Source of the DNA: Pseudomonas lundensis
GTDB lineage: Bacteria > Pseudomonadota > Gammaproteobacteria > Pseudomonadales > Pseudomonadaceae
NCBI RefSeq assembly: GCF_002269125.1
Contig: NZ_NQKI01000009.1
Span: forward strand, 62,001 to 126,000
Direction: 5' to 3'
Length of the DNA stretch: 64,000 nt
Under the pieces are notes generated by a model, which was not told the DNA's origin, ran no database searches, and was given only the letters and a program-made list of their open reading frames with translations. The position numbers and the translations under genes were made by a program. This document shows, one piece after another, positions 1 to 9,584 of the stretch (the stretch's first letter is position 1; the number at the start of each line of letters is the position of its first letter).

Positions 1-33
1 GCTGTACACCCCTTTGGCCGCTTGCGAAGCCCG

Positions 34-1602
34 TCAGTTGACGGGTGATTTACGGGCCAGGGCCGCAATCAACGCTGGATCGTGATCGTAAACGTCGGGC
101 GCATACGTCACTTTACCGTCCTTGTCAGCCTGGGCGGTCCAGTACGTCATTAAGATCGGCATGGGCTGTTCCAGTCGGAACTCATAGGTGCGCCCGGTGC
201 TGAGCAATTCTTCAGTGCGGGCTTTTTCCGAAGGGCTGACCAGCCAGTCCCGCAGTTCGAAGGCCGATTCAACCCGTACACACCCTGAACTGAAAGCGCG
301 CGGGGCTTTGCTGAACAGTGCCTGACTCGGGGTGTCGTGCAGATACACGGCGAACGGATTGGGGAACCGCACCACGATCTTGCCCAATGGATTGCGCGGA
401 CCTGCGCCCTGACGCAGCAAGATATTGCCCGGACGTTCCCAGTTGACCTCTTGAGGTGAAAGCTGCCGACCGCTGCTGTCGAGCACTTGCAGGTCATGGC
501 GCGCCAGGTACGATTGATCGCGGCGGATTTGCGGCAGTTTGTCCTGCTTGAAAATGGTCGGCGGGATGGTCCAGGTCGGGTTGAGGGTCAAGCGTGTGAC
601 ACGGGATTTGAGCAACGGCGTTTGCCGGTCCGGCCTGCCCACTTGGGTACGGGTTTGCCAGACAGGCATGCCATTTTGGTAGACCATCAGCAACGCGGCC
701 GGGACGTTGACCAGAAGACTGGTGGGCTCGAAGTCCTGAGCCATCCAGCGAAAACGCTCCAGATTGATGCGTAATTGATCCCGGCGCGCTTGCGCACTGA
801 CATTCATCTCCTTCAGAGTGCCCGGCCCGATGACGCCATCGGCTTGAAGCGAATGATCACGCTGAAAACTCTTTACGGCAGCGGCCAGTTCCGGCCCGTA
901 GGTATTGTTCGTCAGCGTGGGCATGTGGCTCAGGTACCCCTCGCTCAGCATTCGTTCTGCCAACACAGGCACCCGCGCATCCTGCATGCCGGGTTTGAGC
1001 AGTTGCCCCTGCCCCACCACAGGCCAGTGAGGCAGCGGCTGCAAGCGTTCACGGGCGTACACCTTGCGCAGGTTCTGGTAGCGTTCCAGCGCAGGGCGCG
1101 CCTTGTCAAATGCGCTGCCTATGTCCTGCAGGCCCGGCCCGGCAATTGCCAGAATCGGGGTCTGCCGATCAGGCATTTCATCGCCGGAGTGCCAGACCGG
1201 CTCGAAACGCGATTGGTTCAAACGACCAAAATGCAGATCCTGCAGGGCTTGCAAGTATTGAAAGCTGGTATCGATGTCGGCGCATAAGCCCTGATCGTTG
1301 GGCAACGGGTAGTGCGCCGGGTCCAGGCCATCATCGGCCAACGTGGGCAGTTCGGCCTGCAACGCGGCAAGACGCCCATCCACCGACCACACCGGTTGAA
1401 AGTGCTGACCTTGGTAAAACGCCTGCAATAACTGCTGAGCCGGCGCGTTAATGCGTGGGGCCAGCGCAGGACACTCGCGGGGCAAATCCGTCAGCGCGAC
1501 CTCAATCATCGTCGCCGGATCAACGGGCACCTCATCGGCCAGAGCGACCAATGGCGCTGCGAGCAAAGCAATGCTCAAGTAACATGCGTGTTTTTTGATC
1601 AA
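34..1602 (-). CDS. L,D-transpeptidase, YcbB/LdtD type
   Basis: Predicted periplasmic enzyme that makes 3-3 cross-links in peptidoglycan. The first 22 residues form a signal peptide ending VALA-DE. A peptidoglycan-binding helical domain (QRDHSLQADGVIGPGT) precedes a YkuD catalytic domain whose SSGCVRVE signature contains the presumed catalytic Cys441. At 522 residues it is somewhat shorter than E. coli YcbB (615). The start is TTG at 1602: GGAG lies 8 bases upstream and no in-frame ATG fits the signal peptide. It is divergent from a second, smaller YkuD-family gene, so the 126-base gap probably holds both promoters. Family assignment is firm; the exact cross-link specificity is inferred. Confidence 0.9.
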   Translation of the reverse strand: MIKKHACYLSIALLAAPLVALADEVPVDPATMIEVALTDLPRECPALAPRINAPAQQLLQAFYQGQHFQPVWSVDGRLAALQAELPTLADDGLDPAHYPLPNDQGLCADIDTSFQYLQALQDLHFGRLNQSRFEPVWHSGDEMPDRQTPILAIAGPGLQDIGSAFDKARPALERYQNLRKVYARERLQPLPHWPVVGQGQLLKPGMQDARVPVLAERMLSEGYLSHMPTLTNNTYGPELAAAVKSFQRDHSLQADGVIGPGTLKEMNVSAQARRDQLRINLERFRWMAQDFEPTSLLVNVPAALLMVYQNGMPVWQTRTQVGRPDRQTPLLKSRVTRLTLNPTWTIPPTIFKQDKLPQIRRDQSYLARHDLQVLDSSGRQLSPQEVNWERPGNILLRQGAGPRNPLGKIVVRFPNPFAVYLHDTPSQALFSKAPRAFSSGCVRVESAFELRDWLVSPSEKARTEELLSTGRTYEFRLEQPMPILMTYWTAQADKDGKVTYAPDVYDHDPALIAALARKSPVN

Positions 1603-1728
1603 CTGCTTTACTCCAATCCATGGCCATCATGGTTGATGGATAACCGTATCACCCGTCGACGTTGCACAGGTCAGCACCTGTCTGGACGGGACATTTGGAG
1701 CCTATACAACAGTGAGAACCCTAGACCT

Positions 1729-2442
1729 ATGCTGACTTTCCTGCGACGGCTTTGTCTGGCCGCCGCGACCGTGGGCCTGTTTACCAGCCCTGTGTTCGCC
1801 GCCAGCCCCTCTACACCGGTACTGTTCAACAGCCTCGCCCAGGCAGCACCAGAACTCAATCCCCAAGCACTAAAAAGTGCCATCAGCGCCATGCAATGCG
1901 CCGTGAACAATGGCGCCAGCCAGGCTCGGCATCTGGCAGTGATTGACTACTCGCAGCCATCTACTGCGCGCCGCTTGTGGATCTTCGACCTGCAAAGCAA
2001 GCGCCTGGTATTACGCGATCTGGTCGCTCACGGGCAAAACTCCGGGGAAAACTTCGCCACCCAATTTTCCAATGACGAAGGCAGCTACCAGTCCAGCCTG
2101 GGCTTGTTCCGCACTCAAGAAAGTTACAAAGGCACCCATGGCTATTCACTGCGCATGGATGGCCTTGAGCCTGGCATCAATGACCGGGCACGCGACCGGG
2201 CCATCGTGATTCATGCCGCCAGCTATGTGAATCCGCTCTGGAGCGAGCGCCAGGGCCGCATCGGCCGCAGCCAGGGCTGCCCAGCGGTTCGGCCGCAAGT
2301 GGCGCGTAAAGTGGTAGACAAACTCAAGGACGGACAGTTCATGTTCGCGTGGTACCCCGACAAGCGTTGGCTCCAGTCCTCGGCTTACCTCAACTGCCAG
2401 CCTCGGCTGGTTGCCAGCATCGTCTCGGCAAAAGGCAGTTGA
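1729..2442 (+). CDS. Murein L,D-transpeptidase catalytic domain protein (YkuD_2)
   Basis: Secreted 237-residue protein of the YkuD_2 family. It starts with a signal peptide (MLTFLRRLCLAAATVGLF, cleavage near VFA-AS). The catalytic signature GRSQGCPAV places the likely nucleophile at Cys184, and the upstream HAASYV segment supplies a candidate histidine. The open frame extends back to 1588, but the ATG at 1729 gives a clean signal peptide and avoids overlap with the divergent transpeptidase. Family members are annotated as murein L,D-transpeptidases; activity is inferred from the Cys motif. No close downstream partner. Confidence 0.85.
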   Translation: MLTFLRRLCLAAATVGLFTSPVFAASPSTPVLFNSLAQAAPELNPQALKSAISAMQCAVNNGASQARHLAVIDYSQPSTARRLWIFDLQSKRLVLRDLVAHGQNSGENFATQFSNDEGSYQSSLGLFRTQESYKGTHGYSLRMDGLEPGINDRARDRAIVIHAASYVNPLWSERQGRIGRSQGCPAVRPQVARKVVDKLKDGQFMFAWYPDKRWLQSSAYLNCQPRLVASIVSAKGS

Positions 2443-2573
2443 GAAACAGCGTTCAGCCATTCCCAGGCTAGCGCAGTAATTAGTACTACAGACCTTCCGC
2501 TAAGAGACTACGCTACGAGCTGTCATTAACATGGCGCCTCGTAGCGAGGTTCCACTCGACAAGGAACGCTGTA

Positions 2574-2846
2574 GTGACATTTGTATTGAAGTTCGAACAG
2601 GCCGGTCAGGCCAGCGTCCTAAACGTTGCAGGCATAGAAGATGCCCTCGCACTCGTGACCGAGGCTCACAGTGCCCTCGAAAACCCCACCTTGTATTTCG
2701 AGCCCAAGCAAACTTACTGCGCATTACAGCCCGGTGTGAGCCTCGAGTCAGTGGCTCAGGAACTGGACAGCCAATGGGAGTGGGCAGCTGATGACACCCT
2801 CAAGGTCCACCCCACGCTCAAAGCGAAATACCAGCTGCAGCAATAA
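2574..2846 (+). CDS. Hypothetical small protein, 90 aa
   Basis: A 90-residue soluble acidic protein without signal peptide or recognised domain. The GTG start at 2574 is supported by AAGGA 8 bases upstream. A short perfect dyad CCTCG-TAG-CGAGG lies just ahead of it. It converges with the TetR gene downstream, leaving 9 bases between them. I do not recognise a function; codon use looks chromosomal. Confidence 0.65.
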   Translation: MTFVLKFEQAGQASVLNVAGIEDALALVTEAHSALENPTLYFEPKQTYCALQPGVSLESVAQELDSQWEWAADDTLKVHPTLKAKYQLQQ

Positions 2847-2855
2847 CGCTTAGCG

Positions 2856-3524
2856 CTATTGCCTGCTGCTCAAGCCAAACGTGCATGGACTCAGGCAGCC
2901 CATGGCCATTGCCAGCAGACTGTCCTGCAGAGCCGTCGACTCCAGCTGCTCCGGTATGTCTTGCAGTACGCCACGGATGACCTCGCGCAATCCTTGGCCG
3001 AGCAGGTACGCGGCCAATTCCGGATGCGGTGTTGTGATCTCACTTTTATACATCGTCAAAAGTGGCAGCCAGGTCGCCTCGATAAACTCCCCTGCCGTCT
3101 TGTAGGGCCCGCGCCACATGCCCAAGTGCAGGGCCGAGTGGTACCGCAAGTGAAAAGCCTTGTTCAATTTGAACAGGCGCGTTTCAACACGCACGATATT
3201 TCCGAGAATTTCCCGCAGTGCCGATTTCAACGGTACGCCCCGTAGCCGCTCACGCACCCTCAAGAGTTGTTCGGCCTCTTGGTCGAGTACACGTTCGTAC
3301 AGCAGGGCAATGATGGCGTCCTTGTTGGGAAAGTATTGATAGATCGAGCCGACTGCGACGCCGGAAACGTCTGCAATGCGGGCCACGGTGAGCGAGTCCT
3401 CCCCGGATTCATCGAGAATCCGCAAACACGCCTGCTCTACCGCTTCGACCAGTGCACGTGAGCGCGACTGGGAGGGTCGCTTGCGTAAAGCCGGAAGCGC
3501 CTGCTGTGTTGTTATCAGGTCCAT
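2856..3524 (-). CDS. TetR/AcrR family transcriptional regulator
   Basis: A 222-residue regulator with an N-terminal TetR helix-turn-helix at about residues 20-75 (SLTVARIADVSGVAVGSIYQ, then YFPNKDAIIALLYERV). The rest is a helical ligand-binding domain. It is transcribed divergently from the dioxygenase/aldolase pair, with 236 bases between, an arrangement typical of a local repressor. By position it probably controls that pair and itself. The ligand is unknown. Start ATG at 3524, with a weak upstream AGG. Confidence 0.88.
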   Translation of the reverse strand: MDLITTQQALPALRKRPSQSRSRALVEAVEQACLRILDESGEDSLTVARIADVSGVAVGSIYQYFPNKDAIIALLYERVLDQEAEQLLRVRERLRGVPLKSALREILGNIVRVETRLFKLNKAFHLRYHSALHLGMWRGPYKTAGEFIEATWLPLLTMYKSEITTPHPELAAYLLGQGLREVIRGVLQDIPEQLESTALQDSLLAMAMGCLSPCTFGLSSRQ

Positions 3525-3760
3525 TATGTTGTGTGCCTGTTCCTGTATGGAAATCCGAGCCCGACCTTCTCAGCATCCGCATGAAATCCAATTAACCCAT
3601 GTAAATCAGCACGTTAGACAAACGTAAAGGGTGTTCTGGAATGCGAATATCTCAACGCGGGTGCCCTCAGTATGATCATTGCGGTCGATCCGACAACATC
3701 TAAACGTGTCGCCATGCGCTTGATCCGCTCAGGTGTTGGCGCCCTGCCAGGAGATTGTTT

Positions 3761-4597
3761 ATGTCTTCAACGTTCACTGTATTGCCCCTGGGTCCACATC
3801 TGGGAGGCGAAGTCGTCGATCTGGATCTTTCTTCTGTCGTTTTGCCGCAGACATTGGAGGCCCTTGAAGCCGCTCTTATCAAACATGAAGTTATCGTGCT
3901 GCATGCCCCCGGGCTGAAACCCGAACAACATCTGGCCATCGCACGGTATTTCGGGGAGCCCGAAGTCCACACGTTTTACCCCAATCTGGGCAATGGTTTT
4001 GAAGAAATTACGGTGATCGACTCCAAGCTGGGCGACAGGGCTGACATGTGGCATCACGACGAAAGCTTTTTGCCCCACCCGCCTGTCGTCACCATGACCC
4101 ATGCCCAGATACTGCCGCCTACCGGCGGTGACACCTGCTGGGTCAGTATGACCACCGCCTACGAGGCGTTGTCTGAACGCATGAAGCACTACCTCGAGGG
4201 ACTGAGTGCCTGGCACGACATGAACGCGCCTATCACGGCCGCCCTGCGCCAGAACGTCGTCACACATGAACGCTATCTGGAGGTCGTCAGCATGAACCGG
4301 CGGCACCTCCACCCTCTGGTCATCAGACACCCCATTTCAGGACGCCAGGCGCTGTACCTCAGCCCGACCTACACCACCCACATTGAAGGCCTCGCCAGCA
4401 CCGAAAGCGAGGCGGTGCTTGCTTACTTGCATGCACATTGCCAGCACGTGCAATTCGGCTTTCGCCACCGCTGGACGGTCGGTGACATGGTGCTCTGGGA
4501 CAACCGCAGCGTACTCCACAACGCCATCCTGGATTACAAACCGCATCAACGACGCATGCAACGCACTTCGGTGTTTGCCCACGCCCGTCATGGATAA
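3761..4597 (+). CDS. TauD/TfdA-family Fe(II)/2-oxoglutarate dioxygenase
   Basis: A 278-residue oxygenase that would couple 2-oxoglutarate decarboxylation to oxidation of a small organic substrate. The metal-binding HxD motif is WHHDESF (His98, Asp100). The distal histidine is in WDNRSVLHNA, followed by RRMQRTSV, which holds the 2-oxoglutarate-binding Arg region. An upstream in-frame TTG exists, but ATG at 3761 follows GGAG by 7 bases. It is followed after 40 bases by a class II aldolase gene, so the two likely form a catabolic operon under the divergent TetR gene. The substrate cannot be read from the sequence. Confidence 0.88.
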   Translation: MSSTFTVLPLGPHLGGEVVDLDLSSVVLPQTLEALEAALIKHEVIVLHAPGLKPEQHLAIARYFGEPEVHTFYPNLGNGFEEITVIDSKLGDRADMWHHDESFLPHPPVVTMTHAQILPPTGGDTCWVSMTTAYEALSERMKHYLEGLSAWHDMNAPITAALRQNVVTHERYLEVVSMNRRHLHPLVIRHPISGRQALYLSPTYTTHIEGLASTESEAVLAYLHAHCQHVQFGFRHRWTVGDMVLWDNRSVLHNAILDYKPHQRRMQRTSVFAHARHG

Positions 4598-4637
4598 ACC
4601 ATTGCTTAGCATCGCCGTTCAGAAGAAGGAAGCCGTC

Positions 4638-5408
4638 ATGTTAAAGGACACGCTTAATTACGACATGCTCGCCCGCTACATCCCACGGCCAGGCCGTCAC
4701 GCCCTGCTACCCGAGCTGACCGCCCGGCAAACCGTTGCGCTGCTGTGCCGGGTTTTGTCCCGAGAAGGTTACAACGATCACATTGCTGGCCACATCACTG
4801 TGCGCCAGGATGACGGCACTTACCTTGCCAACCCTTGGGAATTGACGTGGTCAGAAGTAACCGCTTCGGACATCGTGCGGCTCGATGCGCAAGGCCAAGT
4901 GATCGAAGGCGACTGGAACATTACCCCGGCAATCAACCTGCACATCGAGGTGCACGCTGCCCGCCACGATGTGGGGGTGGTCATCCACAATCACCCGCAA
5001 TGGGGCTCGATCTGGTCAGCCGCAGGCCGTATCCCACCGATTTATGACCAGACATCCGCATTGGTCGACACAGCCCCTGTGCTCTATGACGAGTACCGTG
5101 GCACGGTTGAAGACGCTGATCTGGGCCGCGCCGTGGTGGACGCATTGGGCTCGCAAAAATGGGCAATGCTCGCAAATCATGGTGTGTTGATCGTCGCCAA
5201 TGGCATTCGTCAGGCGCACTTGCGAGCGATTACCCTGGAATGGCGCAGCCGTTTGGCATGGCATGTAGAGACGCTAGGTGGTGGCAGCCCCTTGCCCTCA
5301 AACGTAGCCTTGGCCACCGGCAAGCGTACCGACGCCAATGGGTTTCCGTTTTTGTGGGAAGCCATGGCGCGCGAAGAGATACGGCGCGACCCCGGAGTCC
5401 TTGAATAA
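4638..5408 (+). CDS. Class II aldolase/adducin family protein
   Basis: A 256-residue protein of the class II aldolase/adducin fold. The metal-ligand motif is HNHP (His117, His119), and LANHGV supplies a third histidine at His181. NDHIAGHITVR near residue 46 is the conserved N-terminal segment. Start chosen at 4638 because AAGGA sits 7 bases upstream; an alternative ATG at 4590 overlaps the previous stop but lacks a ribosome site. It probably acts with the dioxygenase just upstream. Members act as aldolases, epimerases or decarboxylases; which one applies here is unknown. Confidence 0.87.
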   Translation: MLKDTLNYDMLARYIPRPGRHALLPELTARQTVALLCRVLSREGYNDHIAGHITVRQDDGTYLANPWELTWSEVTASDIVRLDAQGQVIEGDWNITPAINLHIEVHAARHDVGVVIHNHPQWGSIWSAAGRIPPIYDQTSALVDTAPVLYDEYRGTVEDADLGRAVVDALGSQKWAMLANHGVLIVANGIRQAHLRAITLEWRSRLAWHVETLGGGSPLPSNVALATGKRTDANGFPFLWEAMAREEIRRDPGVLE

Positions 5409-5885
5409 CCGTTGGCGGCCAAACAGTACCCTTCCTGCTGCTTGACCGGGAATCTCAAAGCGCGTGGCAGGGCCTTTATGAAGACTGCCGCGCTCGCTGC
5501 ACACTGATCGCAAACCTTCCCCGAGGGTCAAGCTTGCGGGGGGGGGGGGCTGTCACCAAGGTGCGGTCAGTGAAAAAGGAACTCGCAGGGCTTCAACATG
5601 AATCGCCCCGGGTTTCCTAGACACCCTTTTGCCTTAAATGGACTGCCCCCGGCGCCATAGACATCTCCAGCCTATGCTCGCCGACGGTCATCCACATGCG
5701 AGATTTCTCCGTAATCGAAGACGCCGACGCGGCATCATTCATTAAGATGTAACTGCCAAGCACGAGAGCTGAATACAGCACACCAAGCCAACGAAGTGGC
5801 CGCTTGCTCCAGCTTTCGCGCTGCTAGGCATTTGCGACGGGTGAATGCTCCCGGTCATAACCATTCTCCTGGAACGTTGCGTAAC
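5409..5885. other. Gene-poor interval with poly-G tract and an IS end
   Basis: This 477-base gap has no convincing gene. It contains a run of 12 G at 5538-5549, which is slippage-prone, and a solo 40-base IS3-type terminal sequence at 5639-5678. A short minus-strand frame after it can be read but has an internal stop and no family I recognise. Confidence 0.5.
5639..5678 (+). repeat. Solo IS3-family terminal end, inverted copy of 14308-14347
   Basis: Begins TGGACTGCCCCC, a typical IS3-family inverted-repeat tip. Its reverse complement matches 14308-14346 with one mismatch in 39 bases. No transposase is attached here, so it is a leftover end from an insertion or recombination event. Confidence 0.65.
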
Positions 5886-7073
5886 TCAAGGGACTCTAGA
5901 GGATGTTGCATGTGACGTCAGTACCGTCACCGCTGCCCCCAGCAGCAGCACGATTGCACTAGCGAAAAACGTGCGCTGATAGCCGTGACTATCGAACAGC
6001 AGTCCACCCACGGTTGAGCCCAGAGCAATGGACAGTTGAATCACGGCTACCATCAGGCCGCCTCCAGCCTCGGCATTATTTGGCATCGCCTGTGCTACCC
6101 AACTCCACCAGCCCACCGGGGCCGCAGTCGCCAACAGTCCCCATAACCCCAGCAGTGCACCAACAACGAAGGTCGAGTGGCCAAAAGGGATCAGTGCCAG
6201 AGCGATCAAGGCCATCAAGACCGGAATGACTATTAATGTCTGGAACAGGCTGCGCCTTAGAAATCGGCCGATAATCAAGGTACCGATAAAGCCTGTCGAG
6301 CCGATCACCAGTAAGATCAACGAAAGCATGGATACATCGACGCGCGTTACCGTTTCAAGGAAGGGCCGCAGGTAGGTGAATAGCGCAAACTGCCCCATGA
6401 AGAAGGCTCCGCAACCGACCATACCCAGTGCCACTGAACGATTCTTTAACAGCTTGAACACGTTCCCTGATTCCGTTCTACGCGGTCCCACCTTCATGGG
6501 CGGGAGGCTGATGTACATCCAGGTCAGAGCAATCGCCGCGATGGGCACTACACAAAGAAAAGCACCGCGCCAGCCAATAATCGAGCCCAAATAACTGCCC
6601 AACGGTGCGGCAATTACGGTAGCCAGCGCGTTACCGCCGTTGAAGATGGCTAGTGCTTTCGGCACCTGCGGGGCGGGTACCAAGCGCATAGCCGTCGCCG
6701 CGGACATCGCCCAGAAACCGCCAATGACCACACCGATGAGCGCACGGCCGACCATGTAAGTTTGATAGTCGGGGGCCAGCCCGACGATCAAGCCCGAGAC
6801 GGCCATCAACCCGGCCAGTGCCATCAGCAACAGCTTGCGATCGAGGGTTCTGGCAAGCCACGAGATCGACAGGCTAGTTAGCACGGCAAATGCCCCCGAA
6901 ATCGCAATGCCTTGCCCGGTCATCCCTTCGCTAACCTGAAGATCAAGGGCTATCGGCGTCAGCAGGCTGGCAGGCATGAATTCAGAAGCGATCAGGGCGA
7001 AAACACACAGCGTCATTGCAAAGACCCCGCTCCAGTAGGCAGGAGCCTCGTTGCTGGTTGAAACAGTGGCCAT
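5886..7073 (-). CDS. MFS transporter, NepI-like (purine nucleoside efflux)
   Basis: A 395-residue major facilitator protein with 12 predicted membrane segments. Its N-terminal half closely resembles E. coli NepI in layout and wording: SEFMPASLLTPIA, GFWAMSAATAMRLVP, and AAPLGSYLGSIIGWR. NepI exports purine ribonucleosides; the same role is an inference here. Start placed at 7073, where GAGG lies 5 bases upstream and the length equals NepI (396); an upstream ATG at 7109 lacks a ribosome site. Divergent from a LysR gene that probably regulates it. Confidence 0.88.
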   Translation of the reverse strand: MATVSTSNEAPAYWSGVFAMTLCVFALIASEFMPASLLTPIALDLQVSEGMTGQGIAISGAFAVLTSLSISWLARTLDRKLLLMALAGLMAVSGLIVGLAPDYQTYMVGRALIGVVIGGFWAMSAATAMRLVPAPQVPKALAIFNGGNALATVIAAPLGSYLGSIIGWRGAFLCVVPIAAIALTWMYISLPPMKVGPRRTESGNVFKLLKNRSVALGMVGCGAFFMGQFALFTYLRPFLETVTRVDVSMLSLILLVIGSTGFIGTLIIGRFLRRSLFQTLIVIPVLMALIALALIPFGHSTFVVGALLGLWGLLATAAPVGWWSWVAQAMPNNAEAGGGLMVAVIQLSIALGSTVGGLLFDSHGYQRTFFASAIVLLLGAAVTVLTSHATSSRVP

Positions 7074-7134
7074 TGGGTCCTCGCGACTAATCGTATTCAT
7101 GCCGGTCATGGTGGCGAACGAATACTCACGCGAC

Positions 7135-7182
7135 TAGCTAATGAATGCTTAACAAGGCTATAAGTTGAGCTAATCAATAGCT
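7135..7182. promoter_or_regulatory. Likely LysR operator between divergent genes
   Basis: Two related sites lie in the gap: TAGCTAATGAAT at 7135-7146 and AGCTA-ATCAA-TAGCT at 7168-7182, the latter a perfect dyad. Such AT-centred dyads between a LysR gene and its divergent target are the usual binding layout. Confidence 0.5.
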
Positions 7183-7201
7183 GCATAAGGTGCTGCGTAC
7201 C

Positions 7202-8095
7202 ATGGTCAGAGGAAACCTCAACGATCTGCTTTCATTCGTGACAGTGGCGCGTGAAGGCAGCTTCACCCGTGCCGCCGGGATACTGGGAGTTACCCAGTCG
7301 GCACTGAGCCAGGCCATCAGAGGTCTGGAATCGCGCCTGCAAATCAGGTTGCTGACGCGCACCACCCGCAGCGTCTCGCCGACTGTCGCGGGCGAGCGGC
7401 TGCTGCAAGCGATCGGTAATCGCTTCGATGAGATTGAGGCGGAACTGGATAACCTGACGCAAATGCGCGACAAGCCTGCGGGCACCGTACGTATCACCTG
7501 CGGCGATCATGTTCTGCGCACCACGTTGCTACCCAAACTATCTGCGCTGCTCCACGAATACCCGGACATCAACGTTGAGTTCGACGTGAGTTACGGATTC
7601 AGGGACATTGTGGCGGATCGTTTTGATGCAGGTGTGCGCCTGGGCGACACCATCGACAAAGACATGATCGCAGTTCCGATAGGCCCGCAATTGCGGATGG
7701 CTGCTGTCGCCGTGCCAGAGTACTTTGCCAGCCGTGGCATTCCCGAAAACCCGCGCGACCTGATGAACCATAGCTGTATCAACCAGCGTATGCAGACATC
7801 TGGCGGGCTTTATGTATGGGACTTTGAGCAGCGAGGCAAGCAGGTGAACGTGCGTGTAAACGGCCAGCTTATTTTCAACACGTCCAGCCATATCGTAGAT
7901 GCGGCCTTGGCCGGGCTGGGCATCGCGTACCTGCCAGAAGAAGAGTTTGAGCCGCACCTGCGTGAAGGTAGGCTGGAGCGGGTGCTGGAAGATTGGTGCC
8001 CACCGTTCTCTGGCTACTATTTGTATTACCCCAGCCGTCGACAACCGTCCCCCGCCTTTACACTGGTTGCCAATGCATTGCGCAAAGCTGTGTAG
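7202..8095 (+). CDS. LysR-family transcriptional regulator
   Basis: A 297-residue regulator. Its winged helix-turn-helix occupies about residues 5-65 (VAREGSFTRAAGILGVTQSA, then LSQAIRGLESRLQIRLLTRT), followed by a substrate-binding domain of the periplasmic-binding type. A GTG at 7190 could add four residues; ATG at 7202 is preceded by AAGG at 11 bases. It faces away from the NepI-like exporter, which is the most likely target. Inducer unknown; a purine or nucleoside is possible but only inferred from the neighbour. Confidence 0.88.
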   Translation: MVRGNLNDLLSFVTVAREGSFTRAAGILGVTQSALSQAIRGLESRLQIRLLTRTTRSVSPTVAGERLLQAIGNRFDEIEAELDNLTQMRDKPAGTVRITCGDHVLRTTLLPKLSALLHEYPDINVEFDVSYGFRDIVADRFDAGVRLGDTIDKDMIAVPIGPQLRMAAVAVPEYFASRGIPENPRDLMNHSCINQRMQTSGGLYVWDFEQRGKQVNVRVNGQLIFNTSSHIVDAALAGLGIAYLPEEEFEPHLREGRLERVLEDWCPPFSGYYLYYPSRRQPSPAFTLVANALRKAV

Positions 8096-8229
8096 ACGGG
8101 ACAGCCTTTTGGTGTAGATACAGTTGGTCTGAAGCCTGAGCAGTGCAGCGCGTTGCAAAAAAAATAATCCCAGCGCTATTAAGTACAAAAACCATAACTA
8201 AATTAAGCCATCCGTTAATGTCCGCTTTT

Positions 8230-8415
8230 GGCCGATTCTGTTGAAAAAGTCGGCCATGCTTTCCAACGCAGAAAAGTACGCGTTTGAAATTGAAATCTTT
8301 ACTTTGAACAAAGGGTTTCGGGGGCAGATTTGGCGTAGCTGCGCTTAAAAAATGCATTTGCAGCAATCAATACGTGTGCAGCCTGGAAGGATCGACTTTT
8401 TCAACACAATCGGTC
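8230..8415. mobile_element. MITE-like element, 186 bp, 23-bp terminal inverted repeats
   Basis: The ends 8230-8252 and 8393-8415 are inverted copies with 21 of 23 matches, core GTTGAAAAAGTCG. Nothing inside codes for a transposase. The size and ends fit a non-autonomous miniature element mobilised by a related full-length IS. No clear target duplication could be read. Confidence 0.55.
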
Positions 8416-8449
8416 AAAAACTGTCTTTCGCAGGCGCGATCTTAATGTC

Positions 8450-9271
8450 CTAGGTTTCGCTGTCGTCCAGGACTGCCGGAGTCGCAGCCGTCCCAGCCAA
8501 CAGACCACCATCAATATTGAACTCGCTGCCCGTGATGTACGTAGCGTCATCCGACGCGAGCAACAAGGCCAGAGCGGCCACTTCTTCAGGCATACCGAAT
8601 CGCCTGAGCGGAGTGTCTCGAACCAGCGCAGCCATTCGCTCTTCGCGACCGGCATCGCTACCTAACATGGGTTCCCACATGGGAGTAAGGATGGCCGCCG
8701 GATGAATCGAGTTGCATCGAACGCTCAGTCCTTGTTCGGCGCAGTAAAGCGCCACTGTTTTAGTGTGATTGCGAACGGCAGCTTTGGACGACGCATACGC
8801 TGCAGCCCCTGGAATGCCAACGAGGCCGGAGCGAGAGGAAATGTTGACGATGGAACCGGCTCCTGACTGGCGCATGGAGCGAATGGCGTATTTGCATCCG
8901 AGGAATACTCCGTCGAGATTAGTTTGATGCACGGAACGCCAATCTTCCAGCCTTGCATGTTCCGGGTCATGTCGCTCAGCACCGCTCTCGAATCCGGTGA
9001 TGCCCGCGTTATTCACGAGGATATTCCAATTCCGGCCTTTATTTGTAATCTGCGTGGCCAATCGTTGCCAATCCTCTTCACGCCGCACATCCAGACGCTG
9101 AAAGCAGGCGCTACTACCCAACGAGCTTGCAACCGCATTACCAAGATCGTCGTTAATATCAGTGACGTAAACGAAGCAACCTTCTTGCACAAAGAGCCTT
9201 GCAATGGCGGCGCCGATGCCTTGAGCCGCGCCGGTGACGACCGCTGTCTTGGAAACCAGTTTATTTTCCAT
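8450..9271 (-). CDS. SDR-family NAD(P)-dependent oxidoreductase
   Basis: A classical short-chain dehydrogenase of 273 residues. The cofactor motif TGAAQGIG is near residue 12, NNAG follows near residue 86, the catalytic Ser lies in VNISSRSG and the catalytic pair in YASSK. An acidic residue after the second strand (VTDIND) suggests NAD(H) preference. A longer start at 9289 is possible, but GGAG upstream of the ATG at 9271 fits better. It stands alone between the MITE-like element and folE. Similar to cyclopentanol/3-oxoacyl reductase types; substrate unknown. Confidence 0.87.
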   Translation of the reverse strand: MENKLVSKTAVVTGAAQGIGAAIARLFVQEGCFVYVTDINDDLGNAVASSLGSSACFQRLDVRREEDWQRLATQITNKGRNWNILVNNAGITGFESGAERHDPEHARLEDWRSVHQTNLDGVFLGCKYAIRSMRQSGAGSIVNISSRSGLVGIPGAAAYASSKAAVRNHTKTVALYCAEQGLSVRCNSIHPAAILTPMWEPMLGSDAGREERMAALVRDTPLRRFGMPEEVAALALLLASDDATYITGSEFNIDGGLLAGTAATPAVLDDSET

Positions 9272-9508
9272 AAATGATGATATCTCCATGATGAAGCGTG
9301 TTCAGAGCCCGTAATAATCAGCCAATGCCCTATCCCATGCTCACGCTTGGCAAAGAGGCTATTCCATAACCGAATGCCGCGAAACCTGAAAAGCTGGGCC
9401 AGGCAGGGTCAGTCATTGGGCAAACGAGAAATGAGGTTTTCGCATCTGCAAAAAAAAGATTGCCAATTCATTGTCAGGTGATTTTTTTCAGCCTACCTTA
9501 AACAAACC

Positions 9509-9532
9509 TATACAAGAAGTTTTTCCTGTATA
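9509..9532. promoter_or_regulatory. PplR1/LitR-type operator upstream of folE
   Basis: TATACA at 9509-9514 and TGTATA at 9527-9532 are separated by exactly 12 bases. This fits the motif T(G/A)TACA-N12-TGTA(C/T)A that I recall for the light-sensing class II LitR regulator PplR1 of P. putida. It lies 52 bases ahead of the folE start. Confidence 0.7.
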
Positions 9533-9584
9533 ACTATTTGACTATGGATTTGCACACACTCATAGCCCAACCGCGAGAAATTGA

